Of a DNA stretch of 64,000 bases, positions 35,649 to 44,183 are shown one piece after another. A program made the position numbers and the translations under genes. The notes beneath the pieces are model-generated. The model had not been told where the DNA came from. It saw only the letters and a program-made list of their open reading frames with translations, and ran no database searches. The DNA is from Pseudomonadota bacterium (GTDB taxonomy: Bacteria > Pseudomonadota > Alphaproteobacteria > Micavibrionales > UBA2020), in the NCBI GenBank assembly GCA_021845905.1, contig JAJZVA010000004.1, positions 62,001-126,000 on the forward strand, read 5' to 3'. Each line of letters begins with the position of its first letter. The stretch's first letter is position 1.

Positions 35649-36422
35649 TTACGCCGCGCCAAGCGCCATAAACCCGGGATTGAGGAACTTTTGCGCTGTT
35701 TTACCATATAAAAACGGCTTGCCGTCGAGCATTGTCACTCGTCCGCCCGCGGCGCGCAAAATAGCCTCGCCCGCCGCCGTGTCCCATTCGCACGTCGGCC
35801 CGAGGCGCGGATAAAAATCCGCCTCGCCCGCGGCGATGCAACAAAACTTCACCGAACTGCCACGGCTGATCATTTTGGCCACTTTCCGGCCTTTGAGGAA
35901 TTGATCCAAAACGGCCGGATCGCCATGACGCTTGCTCGCCACGACGGTCAGCCCTTCCGCGGGCACGGGGCGCACGTTTATTTTCCTTTCGATGCCGTCG
36001 CCGTCGCGCATGAAAGCCTGTCCTTCGGCGCCGAAATAAAGCGTATCCGTCACGGGCGCGTAAATGACGCCCATGACCGGCGTGAAATCCCGCATAAGGG
36101 CGATATTGACGGTAAAATCGCCGCTGCCGGTGATGAACTCCTTGGTGCCGTCAAGTGGATCGACCAGCCAGAACGTACCGCCCGAAATATCGGGAATAAT
36201 TCCCGCCGCGACGGATTCTTCTCCCACCATCGGTATGCCTGGAAACAAATCTGCGAGCGCTTTTGAAATAATGTCCTCCGCCTCGCGGTCGGCGCGGGTG
36301 ACGGGCGATCCGTCGGCCTTGTCGATCACTTCCGTGCCTTCGCGGAAATAAACCATTTCCCGCGCGCCCGCAACCTGCGCGCAGGGGATCAGCGCGCGCG
36401 CCTGTCCCAGCAAATCCGTCAT
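35649..36422 (-). CDS. cysQ: 3'(2'),5'-bisphosphate nucleotidase
   Basis: A 257-residue Mg2+/Li+-sensitive phosphatase of the inositol monophosphatase fold. Metal motifs are VGEESVAAG near residue 75, WLVDPLDGTKEFI near 93-105, and the C-terminal CEWDTAAGEA near 217. It converts PAP to AMP, removing the by-product of sulfotransferases and PAPS reductase. The start overlaps the TPR glycosyltransferase stop by four bases (ATGA), so translation is coupled; the 20-codon longer frame is ignored. It lies 62 bp before cysD. Confidence 0.93.
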   Translation of the reverse strand: MTDLLGQARALIPCAQVAGAREMVYFREGTEVIDKADGSPVTRADREAEDIISKALADLFPGIPMVGEESVAAGIIPDISGGTFWLVDPLDGTKEFITGSGDFTVNIALMRDFTPVMGVIYAPVTDTLYFGAEGQAFMRDGDGIERKINVRPVPAEGLTVVASKRHGDPAVLDQFLKGRKVAKMISRGSSVKFCCIAAGEADFYPRLGPTCEWDTAAGEAILRAAGGRVTMLDGKPFLYGKTAQKFLNPGFMALGAA

Positions 36423-38539
36423 GTCTCGGTTTCTCCCACCTTGAAGGCGCGCGGCGGCGCGCCCTTCTGCCAGATATTCCACATGGTTTCATATGCGTTT
36501 TCAAGATTGCCGACGAGCCGCTTGATATCGAACAGCGGCGTCGTCAGGCGGTTTTTTTCCAGCTTTTCGCGCAAGGCCGCGAGGCGCAGGGGATCTTGCA
36601 CCAGTTGCAAGGCCAGTGCCTCATATTCCTTGATATCCGTCGTTATCAGCTCCGGCAGACCGATGGACGTCAAAAGGCTTCCTGCCACGCGGCCCGCAAA
36701 AGTTTTCCCCGCGCAGGTCAGGACAGGCAAGCCCGCCCAGAGCGCGTCACTCGTCGTTGTATGGGCGTTGACCGGCAGCGTGTCGAGAAAAAGGTCGGCG
36801 CAACGGTGCCGCGCCAGGTGCTCGGGCAGCTGCTTTCTGGGCGCGAACACCAGCCGCGCGGGGTCGATGCCGCGGTTTTGCGCTTCGCGGCGCAAATTTT
36901 CCTTCACGCCGAGGTTGGCCTCCAGCAGCCACAAAACGCTGCCCGGCACGGCCTTCAGCAGGCGCGCCCAGATATCGAAGAAGAGCGGCGTTATCTTGTA
37001 AGTGTTGTTGAAGCAGCAGAATACGAAACCTTCTTCCGGCAGGCCGCAGTCGGCGCGCGCGGGCGTCGGCGCGATCGTCCGCGTGGTATCGTTGGGCTGA
37101 TAGCAATCCGGCAGCTGGACGATCTTTTCGCTGAAGAACGCCTGCTGGCCGAACGGCAGGACGAACGGGTCGCCGACGATATAATCGATGAAATCGCCAC
37201 CCATGGTCCCGGGATATCCAAGATAATTGACCTGCACCGGCGCCGGCCGGCGCGCGGGAATGCCGACGCGCCCGCCGGTCGTATAGCCCTTGATGTCGAT
37301 CAGGATGTCGACGCCGTCATCGTATATTTTTTGCGCCGCCTGATCATCTGTCATCAGGCGCATATCGATGAAACGGTCGAACCCCTTGAGCAGGCGGTCG
37401 CGCATGGCGCCTTTGTCTTCCCGCCCGTAGGAGTAGGCCGCCACCTCGAAGCGCGACCTGTCGTGCCGCTCGAAAAGCTCGGCCATCAGGAATGTGGTCG
37501 CATGCGGATAAAAATCGGCGGAAAGATAGCCAAGGCGAATTTTGCCTTGCGCGCGGGGCGGCCGGTGGCTGAAAACCCGCGCCGGGTGCGCTTCCTCACG
37601 GCCGCGCAGATAAGACTGCGTGCAGGCCAGCCGTTCGGCCGAAGACGACGGCAGACCGAGAAAACTGAAAGGCGGAATATTGACCGCGCCCTGGCGCGCC
37701 ATGTCGAGCAGCTCTTCCTCCTGCGCGGCAAGCCCGTCCCAGTCGCAGATATGCTGGCGCGCGTGGACGAGGCTGCTCAGCGCGTTGTCATTATGCGGCC
37801 TGATGGCGAGCGCCTGCGCGTAATATTCCGCGGCTTTCTCGGGCTGCCCCTGCCGCTTGTACGTCTCGCCAAGATTAATATATGCGTCGAAAAAATCCGG
37901 CTTGAGCAGAATGGCCCGCGCATACTGGGCCATCGCGTCGGCGTACTGGCCTTCATCCAGCAAAGTATTGGCGAGGTTGAAGCGCGCCATGGCGTAATCC
38001 GGCTTGAAAATGACGGCCTTCATGTAGAGAACCTTGGCCTCTTCGCGCCTGTTGAGCTTTTTAAGGACGACGCCGAGGTCGCTGTATGCTTCGGCGCAAT
38101 CCGGCTTGATTTCAATGACGCGCTCCAGCGCCGCAACCGCCTTGTCCCATTGCTTCTGGCTCATGTACAGCGCGCCAAGACTACTGTGTGCGGAGATGTT
38201 TTCCGGCTCGAGCGCGATGACGCGGCGGTATTCCTCCTCCGCCGCCGAAGTTTCCCCCCGTTTCTGGAACGCGAGCGCAAGGTGATAATGAAACGGCGGA
38301 AAATCTTTTTTGAGCCTGATCGCTTCCCTGAAAAATCCGATCGCCTCGTCGTAACGCTCCTCTTTCGCGGCCAGAACGCCGAGGACGTGGAACGCGTCGG
38401 GATTGTCCGGCTCTGTCTTTAGAACCTGACGGCAGATCTTTTCCGCTTCTGGCCCCTTACCGGTTTCGCAGTAAACCACGGCAAGCTTGAGCATCTGGGA
38501 AATCACGCCAGACGTTTGCGGAGAATTTGTTTTTGCCAT
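36419..38539 (-). CDS. TPR protein with SPINDLY/OGT-type glycosyltransferase domain
   Basis: A 706-residue protein. Residues about 10-265 contain seven or more TPR units (each with spacing like AFHVLGVLAAKEERYDEAIGF). From about 330 the GT41 catalytic region follows: KIRLGYLSADFYPHATTFL, DILIDIKGYTTGGRVGI, and VNYLGYPGTMGG with the motif that binds the UDP-sugar phosphate, then LFLDTLPVNAHTTTSDALW. Eukaryotic OGT adds GlcNAc to Ser/Thr; bacterial relatives act on cell-surface or flagellar proteins. The gene ends 4 bp into cysQ and starts 135 bp from the flagellin stop. Flagellin as substrate is inference from position. Confidence 0.9.
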   Translation of the reverse strand: MAKTNSPQTSGVISQMLKLAVVYCETGKGPEAEKICRQVLKTEPDNPDAFHVLGVLAAKEERYDEAIGFFREAIRLKKDFPPFHYHLALAFQKRGETSAAEEEYRRVIALEPENISAHSSLGALYMSQKQWDKAVAALERVIEIKPDCAEAYSDLGVVLKKLNRREEAKVLYMKAVIFKPDYAMARFNLANTLLDEGQYADAMAQYARAILLKPDFFDAYINLGETYKRQGQPEKAAEYYAQALAIRPHNDNALSSLVHARQHICDWDGLAAQEEELLDMARQGAVNIPPFSFLGLPSSSAERLACTQSYLRGREEAHPARVFSHRPPRAQGKIRLGYLSADFYPHATTFLMAELFERHDRSRFEVAAYSYGREDKGAMRDRLLKGFDRFIDMRLMTDDQAAQKIYDDGVDILIDIKGYTTGGRVGIPARRPAPVQVNYLGYPGTMGGDFIDYIVGDPFVLPFGQQAFFSEKIVQLPDCYQPNDTTRTIAPTPARADCGLPEEGFVFCCFNNTYKITPLFFDIWARLLKAVPGSVLWLLEANLGVKENLRREAQNRGIDPARLVFAPRKQLPEHLARHRCADLFLDTLPVNAHTTTSDALWAGLPVLTCAGKTFAGRVAGSLLTSIGLPELITTDIKEYEALALQLVQDPLRLAALREKLEKNRLTTPLFDIKRLVGNLENAYETMWNIWQKGAPPRAFKVGETET

Positions 38540-38615
38540 ATGCCTTTTTCCTGTCGCACCCGGCGAACCACGCCCTTATCATGCCACAGCGCAAGGCAAG
38601 AGGCAAAATAAAGGC

Positions 38616-38655
38616 AAAAAAAGAACCGGCGGATTTTAACCCGCCGGCCCTTTTT
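38616..38655. terminator. Intrinsic terminator after flagellin
   Basis: Stem CCGGCGG / CCGCCGG with a short AT loop, flanked by A-runs and T-runs on both sides. It lies about 20 bp beyond the flagellin stop on the minus strand and separates it from the TPR glycosyltransferase gene. Confidence 0.85.
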
Positions 38656-38674
38656 AGAGTTTTCGTACCGCGTC

Positions 38675-39928
38675 TTAAGCAAACAGACGGAGCACCGATT
38701 GGTTGGCCTGCGAAGACAGCGACAGGGCTTCGATACCAAGCTGCTGCTGTGTTTGCAGAGCCAGCATGTTGGCGCCTTCCTGGTTCTTGTCGGCGATCAC
38801 CAGCTGCGAAGCACCGTTTTGCAGCGTGTTGATGATGTTGGTCGTGAAGTCCTGACGGTTCTGGATCAGGGACAGGCTGTTGGCAAAGCCGGTCGCCTTG
38901 GTCTGCAACGTCGTCAGGGCCGCGTTGATCTGGGTGATGCTGGTCTGAATATCAGTTGCCGTCGCCCAGGAGTTATGTGCGGTGGTATCCAGACCGAGAC
39001 CCGTGGCCGTCAGGTCGACGTTATTGACAACGATCGGGTTGGTGCTGGATTCGTTGACCTGCACCGTCAGATTGTTGCCTTTTCCGTCGATCAGGTTGTT
39101 GCCCTGATAGTTCGAGTCGGTGACCATCTGGTTGATCTGCGCGATCACGTTGGCATAAGACGTAACGTCGGCCGCGTCGCTGCCGCCCGTCGTGACTTGG
39201 ACGGAACTTGCGTTCAGGCCGAGCTCGCCCAGGATCTTGGTCGTGCCGCCCGAACCGGAAGCAGCCGTCACCGTAATGGTATTTCCGTCACTGGACGTGA
39301 TGTTGAGGTAAGCGTCGCCGACCAGCATCGTACCGCCGCTCGGGCTGCCGTTCGTGACCGCCGAAGACGATTGGGTCGTACCGTCTCCATAGAGGATACT
39401 GGCGTTGAAACCCGTCACGCTGTTGATCGCGTCGACCAACTGTTGTAGGTTTTCGCCGGTCGCGATGGTGAAGGTCACGGCCTGGTTGGAGCCGTCCTTC
39501 AGGGTGATGCTGTCGCCGCCGGTCACGCCCGCGGTATTGCAGGTCAGGTCCGCGACGGTTGCGGACGACATGCCGGAAGCGCCGGCCGTTTCCAGCGTAT
39601 TGACGGTCGTGGTGTTATGCAGGTCGGAAGTGGCGGTGTTGGCGATAGACGTCAGCTGGTGCACGAGAGACGTGATGCTCGTGATGCCCTGGTTGGTCGC
39701 TTGCAGTGTCTGAATAGCCTGACCCATACCGTCGAGAAGCGAGGAAAGAGCCGAAGCGCGGTTATTCAGGGCTTGCGAAGCAAAGTAGTTGACCGGATTG
39801 TCGAGTGCGGAGTTGACTTTATTACCGGTAGAAAGGGCAAGTTGCGTGGTGCTCAACTCGTTTGCAGTGTTCTGCAAGCTGAGAAGGTTGGCACGCATTG
39901 CCGCAGTGAGGGTGATTGTACCTGACAT
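38675..39928 (-). CDS. Flagellin
   Basis: A 417-residue flagellin. The N-terminal D0/D1 helix region (LLSLQNTANELSTTQLALSTGNKVNSALDNPVNY has the LSTG-x-xxNSA pattern) and the C-terminal helix (ALSLSSQANQSVLRLF) match the family, while the centre is a Ser/Thr/Gly-rich variable domain. The start at 39928 follows an AAGGAA site; 18 upstream codons are ignored. It carries one Cys in the centre (LTCNTAG), unusual for flagellins. A CtrA-like palindrome lies 79 bp upstream. Downstream sits a SPINDLY-type glycosyltransferase and upstream, divergent, a GT2-like gene. Confidence 0.93.
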   Translation of the reverse strand: MSGTITLTAAMRANLLSLQNTANELSTTQLALSTGNKVNSALDNPVNYFASQALNNRASALSSLLDGMGQAIQTLQATNQGITSITSLVHQLTSIANTATSDLHNTTTVNTLETAGASGMSSATVADLTCNTAGVTGGDSITLKDGSNQAVTFTIATGENLQQLVDAINSVTGFNASILYGDGTTQSSSAVTNGSPSGGTMLVGDAYLNITSSDGNTITVTAASGSGGTTKILGELGLNASSVQVTTGGSDAADVTSYANVIAQINQMVTDSNYQGNNLIDGKGNNLTVQVNESSTNPIVVNNVDLTATGLGLDTTAHNSWATATDIQTSITQINAALTTLQTKATGFANSLSLIQNRQDFTTNIINTLQNGASQLVIADKNQEGANMLALQTQQQLGIEALSLSSQANQSVLRLFA

Positions 39929-40006
39929 GAGATGTTCCTTTTCTAAGGTTAGCAATAAGACCGGAAATCCTATTCCAGTCATACTCTCATCCTATCATCA
40001 CGCCGG

Positions 40007-40021
40007 TTAATGGAGGGTTAA
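40007..40021. promoter_or_regulatory. CtrA-like binding site upstream of flagellin
   Basis: TTAA at 40007-40010 and TTAA at 40018-40021 with exactly 7 bp between. On the minus strand it reads TTAACCCTCCATTAAC, matching TTAA-N7-TTAAC. It lies 79-93 bp before the flagellin start. The rest of the 303-bp gap between flagellin and the GT2-like gene shows no further feature. Confidence 0.65.
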
Positions 40022-40231
40022 CGGCGTTGGAAAGGATTGACATACTCCGTTACCCTCTGATTTTACAGAGAAAGAAAGCATATTCCTTCAGCGCGCCGCA
40101 CGCGCCATCCGCATGCCATGACGGGCAACACGCGAATCTTTCGCGCCTGCATGCGAATGCATAACCGCTTTATATGTCACCCCGCTTGTGAGAGAATGAG
40201 CCCAATTGCCCGGCCATCATTCAGGATTTAC

Positions 40232-41278
40232 ATGACAAAACGTCTTTTTTCCATCGGAATGCCCTCTCACAGAGACCTGCCTTCAAGCGCGACCGCCATT
40301 CAAAGCGCTCTCGGCTTCTGCCGCAAGGAAGGCCTTCAGTTCGTGCTGTCCGACAATTCCCAGGATCCTGCCAAAGAAAAAGAATATGCGGCTCTGCAAC
40401 GAGACGGGTTCCAATACATCAAAAGCCCGCCTTGCGGGCTGATTGAAAACTGGCAACAGACGTTCGAGGCCGCGGACGGCGAATTCATCCTGATGATGGG
40501 CGACGACGACACGCTCTTTGGCTTTGCGCCGCAGCAGGACGATCTTTGCAAGGTGCAGGACGATGTTGTTGCCATCAAACCTTCGCTCTTCGCTTACGCG
40601 GAAACAAAAGGCGTTTTGAAAACCGACATCACGCCGATCCTCTCCTCCACCGCGCAGCAACGCATCACGGAAAACCTGAAAAATTCCAGCGGGACCAACC
40701 TTGGTTTTTTCAGCTTCTGGCGGAAGAGCGTGATAAAATCAGTGATGGATTTATGGATGATTCACCATCCGACAAAAGGCGCCTACGGCGACTGGGCTGT
40801 CATGCACGGCCTGATTTCTTCAGGGAAAGCGGTCATGCACCCTTCCCTTTGCTACTTCTATAATTTGCAAAACTGGTTCGGCCCACCGGAAAAAATCAGC
40901 ACCGAAGTCGACCGTCACTACGTCAACGCAGGACTCTCCCCGGGGTCAGGCGCCTATCAGCTTCTTTTTATAGGCATAGATTCCTTCATATTCATCGGCC
41001 GAAAAGATTCACCCGTTCCGGATAAAGAGCGCGAACAGGCGGCAACAGCCTGTCTCAGCTTTTACCTGCAAGGATATCTCAAGAACATTCCGCAGACCTC
41101 TTCCCACCCCAACGCGCAGGACATCGCCGCCTTGTCGCGCAAACTTATCGGCAATACGACGGTGGAACAGATCTTTAACGTGATTTCAGATATTCTCGAC
41201 GCCATCCGCCCCGGCCTTGGCCGGCAATACCGCGACTATTACGCTTTCGCCATCGGCAAGCCCTGGGGCACGTTTTAA
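40232..41278 (+). CDS. Glycosyltransferase family 2-like protein
   Basis: A 348-residue protein that starts as a GT-A fold: FSIGMPSHRDLPSSATAIQSAL, then LMMGDDDTLFGF with a DDD motif typical for metal and nucleotide-sugar binding. The C-terminal half does not match a family I know. It has no signal peptide or helix. The start at 40232 follows AGGATTTA; the 38 codons upstream are ignored. It is divergent from flagellin across a short gap that holds the CtrA-like site. A role in surface or flagellar glycosylation is inferred from position. Confidence 0.72.
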   Translation: MTKRLFSIGMPSHRDLPSSATAIQSALGFCRKEGLQFVLSDNSQDPAKEKEYAALQRDGFQYIKSPPCGLIENWQQTFEAADGEFILMMGDDDTLFGFAPQQDDLCKVQDDVVAIKPSLFAYAETKGVLKTDITPILSSTAQQRITENLKNSSGTNLGFFSFWRKSVIKSVMDLWMIHHPTKGAYGDWAVMHGLISSGKAVMHPSLCYFYNLQNWFGPPEKISTEVDRHYVNAGLSPGSGAYQLLFIGIDSFIFIGRKDSPVPDKEREQAATACLSFYLQGYLKNIPQTSSHPNAQDIAALSRKLIGNTTVEQIFNVISDILDAIRPGLGRQYRDYYAFAIGKPWGTF

Positions 41279-41332
41279 AAACCCTGCACGCGCGCCAAAT
41301 CCTGCCGGGATGAAAGCCGAAGACCTCAGGAT

Positions 41333-42829
41333 TCAATCCCAAAGAATGGGCAGGCATAAATAGAAAGACGTATATCTGCCCTCTTCCGAAGAAACACGGA
41401 CCGTGCCGCCGATTTTTTCCGCTTCGACCTTGACGGCGTTGAGCCCCACGCCCCTGCCGGAGGAAATACTGACGCTGTCGCGCGTCGAGAACCCTATATC
41501 GAAGATGTGCTGGATAAGATCGTCGCGGCTCATTTCATCGACGTTTATCCCGGGGGCACGCTTCTTCAGCTTCGTGGCGACGCGATCGGCGCTGATTCCG
41601 TTACCATCATCCGATATGACGACATGAAAGGTCTTTTTCTCTTCATCGCAATAATCCGCCTCGATGGAGACCTGCAATTCCGGAGATTTTCCCCGCTTGA
41701 TGCGCTCTTCGGGATCCTCGGCGGCGTGATCGACGATATTGCGCGCGATATGCACGAAAGCGTCGAAAACGCCCATATAAGGAGTGGGCAGAACCCTGAC
41801 TTCCTTTTCCTTGCTATAGGCGATGGAAATACACTTTCCCGCCATTCCGGCAAAATATGTCAGCTGGTTTTCAAACATAGGCATCAGCCTGTGCACGGAT
41901 ACGGCCGCAATGTCATTAAAATAATCACGCGCGAGATTCTCCGGGTCGAATTGATCGCGCGGCGTATCCCGCAATTTCCTGCCGAAGGCGACCAGACGGT
42001 CGATTCCGACGGAGATGGATTCGTTCTGTTCCTCGAAATCGCTTCCCCACATTTCATGGCCGTATTTTCTGGCGTTGTCCAGCGACTCCTCAAGCGCGGG
42101 CAAATGCCGCTGAACGACGGAGAGGATATTTTCAAATTTTTCCTCAGGCGGAATCCGCCTCAGGTCGCTTTCGAGGTCATGTAGCGCCTCCGCCAGGTCG
42201 TCAAAGGAAAAAACCTTGGCCATGCCCTTGAGGGTATGTATATCGCGTTTTATTTCATCGAAAGGCCTTTCCTTGTCGATCGTGGCGATGGCCGCGCTGA
42301 AATTCTGTATATAACGGAGATAATCATCTTTGTTTTTTGCGATGCGGAGAATGCGGGAAACTTCCTGCCGCTGTTCCTCCAGCTTTTTCTGGTTCTCAAT
42401 TTCCTGCGTTATGTCCGTGGCGATAACCAGCGCGCCGATGATATTCTTCTTGCCTCCGTGCATCGGTCTGTAAGCCAGCGAAATAATCCGCCCGTTCCTG
42501 TTTGTGTACCGCCGCGGCGCAAGCTTCATGAGTTCCTCGAACGGAAGCGCCACGCGGTTTTCATCAAAGACAAGCTCCACCAGAGAGCGCAAATTGGCGC
42601 TTTTTTCCTCATCGAGCTCCAAAACATCGACGATGTGCTTTTCCGATGGGTTCTTGCCAATCAAATCAAGGCACGCGCGGGAAAAAATCGGCGCGCAGAC
42701 GCCGTCTTTGTTGAAAAAAAGAAAACCCTGCCCGATGCTTTCCAGCATCGCCTTGATCGATCCGTTAAGATGCTCCAGCTGGAGATTGACCTCGTTCAGT
42801 TCATCCGAACTGAGCTGAATATTGCGCAT
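41333..42829 (-). CDS. PAS-Hpt-HATPase histidine kinase, CheA-like without CheW domain
   Basis: A 498-residue soluble sensor kinase. Residues about 15-140 form a PAS domain (GFLFFNKDG and GALVIATDITQ), residues about 160-260 an Hpt domain with the phosphorylated His at 198 in HTLKGMAK, and the C-terminus a CheA-type ATPase: N-box HIARNIVDHAAEDPEER, G1 DDGNGI near 407, G2 GRGVGL near 465. The segment after the ATPase stops at once, so the CheW-like P5 domain of CheA is missing. The longer frame upstream uses TTG; I take the ATG at 42829. It lies next to motility genes and at the left edge of the integrated element. Confidence 0.87.
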   Translation of the reverse strand: MRNIQLSSDELNEVNLQLEHLNGSIKAMLESIGQGFLFFNKDGVCAPIFSRACLDLIGKNPSEKHIVDVLELDEEKSANLRSLVELVFDENRVALPFEELMKLAPRRYTNRNGRIISLAYRPMHGGKKNIIGALVIATDITQEIENQKKLEEQRQEVSRILRIAKNKDDYLRYIQNFSAAIATIDKERPFDEIKRDIHTLKGMAKVFSFDDLAEALHDLESDLRRIPPEEKFENILSVVQRHLPALEESLDNARKYGHEMWGSDFEEQNESISVGIDRLVAFGRKLRDTPRDQFDPENLARDYFNDIAAVSVHRLMPMFENQLTYFAGMAGKCISIAYSKEKEVRVLPTPYMGVFDAFVHIARNIVDHAAEDPEERIKRGKSPELQVSIEADYCDEEKKTFHVVISDDGNGISADRVATKLKKRAPGINVDEMSRDDLIQHIFDIGFSTRDSVSISSGRGVGLNAVKVEAEKIGGTVRVSSEEGRYTSFYLCLPILWD

Positions 42830-42923
42830 GGCGGTTTTTATATGTGTCAGATGCAATAAAAAATCAGTACACGATTGTTGTTATCAAGACGCACTAATCA
42901 ATCTCTGGTGATTTAGCGTATTA

Positions 42924-43148
42924 TTAGACCAGCCTATAAACAGCGTGCGCCTTTGCGTATGAGTTCAAGACATCTTGAGCCTTAACGCTACCTTGATCTC
43001 TTGCTTTTGTGAGCCATTCCAGCCCCGTCTCATCATGTCGCTCCACGCCTTCACCGCGCAAGTATGCAAGACCGAGTTTATATTGTGCTTCTGCATCACC
43101 GTTTTCAGCATCTTTGTAGATCGCTTCAAATTTCTGCTGTGTTGTCAT
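42924..43148 (-). CDS. Sel1-repeat protein, 74 residues
   Basis: A short protein with about two Sel1-like repeats: AENGDAEAQYKLGLAYLRGEGV and GLEWLTKARDQGSVKAQ. Sel1 repeats mediate protein binding. No signal peptide is seen, so it is cytoplasmic. Length suggests a fragment of a larger Sel1 protein or a minimal adaptor. It is the left-most gene of the AT-rich element. AGAAAG precedes its ATG. Confidence 0.72.
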   Translation of the reverse strand: MTTQQKFEAIYKDAENGDAEAQYKLGLAYLRGEGVERHDETGLEWLTKARDQGSVKAQDVLNSYAKAHAVYRLV

Positions 43149-43187
43149 GAATAGCTTCTTTCTATAATTGCAACAACGTGTAGCAGA

Positions 43188-43565
43188 TCAAATCTTTCCG
43201 CAGACTATAGCTTCTTGACCCGTTTCAGTCTCTTTTTCGTGACAGCGACAATGCACTGCCATGCCCGTTCCCGGGTTCGCTGTATGCCATGAAAAACATT
43301 GATAGCCCTTTCCCTCCGCAGAAAGCTCACTGTCATAGTGTGAATCATCAATATAAGCCGTGCCGTCACTTGTCATGACCATATTTCCGTTATCAAGCCA
43401 TTTTTTGAATTGAGCGCGAACTTGAGCATCAGACATTTCACGAGCCGCTTGCCCTTGTTGTGAATCCTGTTTCATGTTTTCAGATGAAACTTGAGCATGA
43501 GAAATGCCGATCAAAGAAGAGACCGACATAGCCGCAACAAAAAAAGAAACTGCTTTATATTTCAT
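43188..43565 (-). CDS. Secreted small protein, unknown
   Basis: A 125-residue protein with a signal peptide ending near GISHA (residue 23). The mature part holds four Cys residues in CFSWHTANPG and the CRCHEKE...CGKI tail, which could form two disulfides or bind metal. The ATG at 43565 follows GGAG; an alternative GTG at 43580 adds five residues. No family is recognised. AT-rich codon use matches the element, not the chromosome. Confidence 0.65.
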   Translation of the reverse strand: MKYKAVSFFVAAMSVSSLIGISHAQVSSENMKQDSQQGQAAREMSDAQVRAQFKKWLDNGNMVMTSDGTAYIDDSHYDSELSAEGKGYQCFSWHTANPGTGMAVHCRCHEKETETGQEAIVCGKI

Positions 43566-43589
43566 TTTAAAAATCTCCACTATTAAGAA

Positions 43590-43856
43590 CTAAATAATAT
43601 TCGCCGCTGTGCTAATTTCGTAACCTTTACTCATCAGCCATTTGGCGTATATTTCGTTGTAACTCGTCGCCAAAAGCGCCGTGCCAATTGGGCCTAATAT
43701 GATAGTTGGAATGATACTCAAAATTCCCCACTTAACATGACCGCGCAAAAACGGAACAAACGGTCCGAAGAAGAATGACGTCCACGAAAACCCGACTGGT
43801 GCATATTTGACATCTCCTGTTTTCGGATTTTTCATTATTAAAGTTGACTTAGCCAT
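43590..43856 (-). CDS. Small membrane protein, unknown
   Basis: An 88-residue protein with a hydrophobic aromatic stretch FSWTSFFFGPFVPFLRGH and a second helix ILSIIPTIILGPIGTALLA. The opening MKNPKTGDVKYAPVGFSWTSFF recalls small predicted membrane proteins common in accessory regions that I cannot assign to a function. GAAGGT precedes the start. It lies between two other small genes of the same strand with short gaps. Confidence 0.62.
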   Translation of the reverse strand: MAKSTLIMKNPKTGDVKYAPVGFSWTSFFFGPFVPFLRGHVKWGILSIIPTIILGPIGTALLATSYNEIYAKWLMSKGYEISTAANII

Positions 43857-43872
43857 TGTTGCACTACCTTCT

Positions 43873-44073
43873 CTATTTTTCTAAGAGATCCGCCGCCGCC
43901 AAAACGACCGCTTGATCTGCTATGTTGTTGATCCTTGCCGACAAGCCGCGCAATTCATTAATGACGACTTGCCGAACATTTCTTGTTTTCTTGATTGCCT
44001 CAATGAGAAGCAAATCTTGAATGACGTTTTCGCCATCATCGTCACTGTCTGTCTGCTTGCGAATCCCTGTCAT
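43873..44073 (-). CDS. Small hypothetical protein, 66 residues
   Basis: A helical, acidic-then-basic protein with no recognised motif. A strong ribosome site AAGGGTGA precedes its ATG. It is divergent from the XRE regulator over a 110-bp gap holding repeated operator-like sites, so it heads the left operon that the regulator probably controls. An antitoxin-like or small regulator role is possible but unsupported. Confidence 0.55.
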   Translation of the reverse strand: MTGIRKQTDSDDDGENVIQDLLLIEAIKKTRNVRQVVINELRGLSARINNIADQAVVLAAADLLEK

Positions 44074-44100
44074 GTCGTCACCCTTTCGTTGACGACCAAG

Positions 44101-44139
44101 ATATTCCGTATAGTGGAAAAATTCAATAATATTCCGTAT
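44101..44139. promoter_or_regulatory. Repeated ATATTCCGTAT sites, candidate XRE operator
   Basis: Two identical 11-bp copies at 44101-44111 and 44129-44139, start-to-start spacing 28 bp, in the divergent gap between the 66-residue gene and the XRE regulator. The arrangement suits autoregulation by a dimeric repressor. Confidence 0.55.
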
Positions 44140-44183
44140 CTGTACTTCATTATTTTAGCAATAATATGAAGCCATACTACGTG

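Noticed and set aside
36596-38422. 608-codon open frame antisense to the TPR glycosyltransferase
   Set aside because: Shadow of a GC-rich gene; no domain and no ribosome site.
42857-42960. Search for a second copy of the tRNA-Val 3' end as left attachment site
   Set aside because: Only 6-base coincidences were seen; no credible repeat of the tRNA 3' sequence could be read near the left edge.
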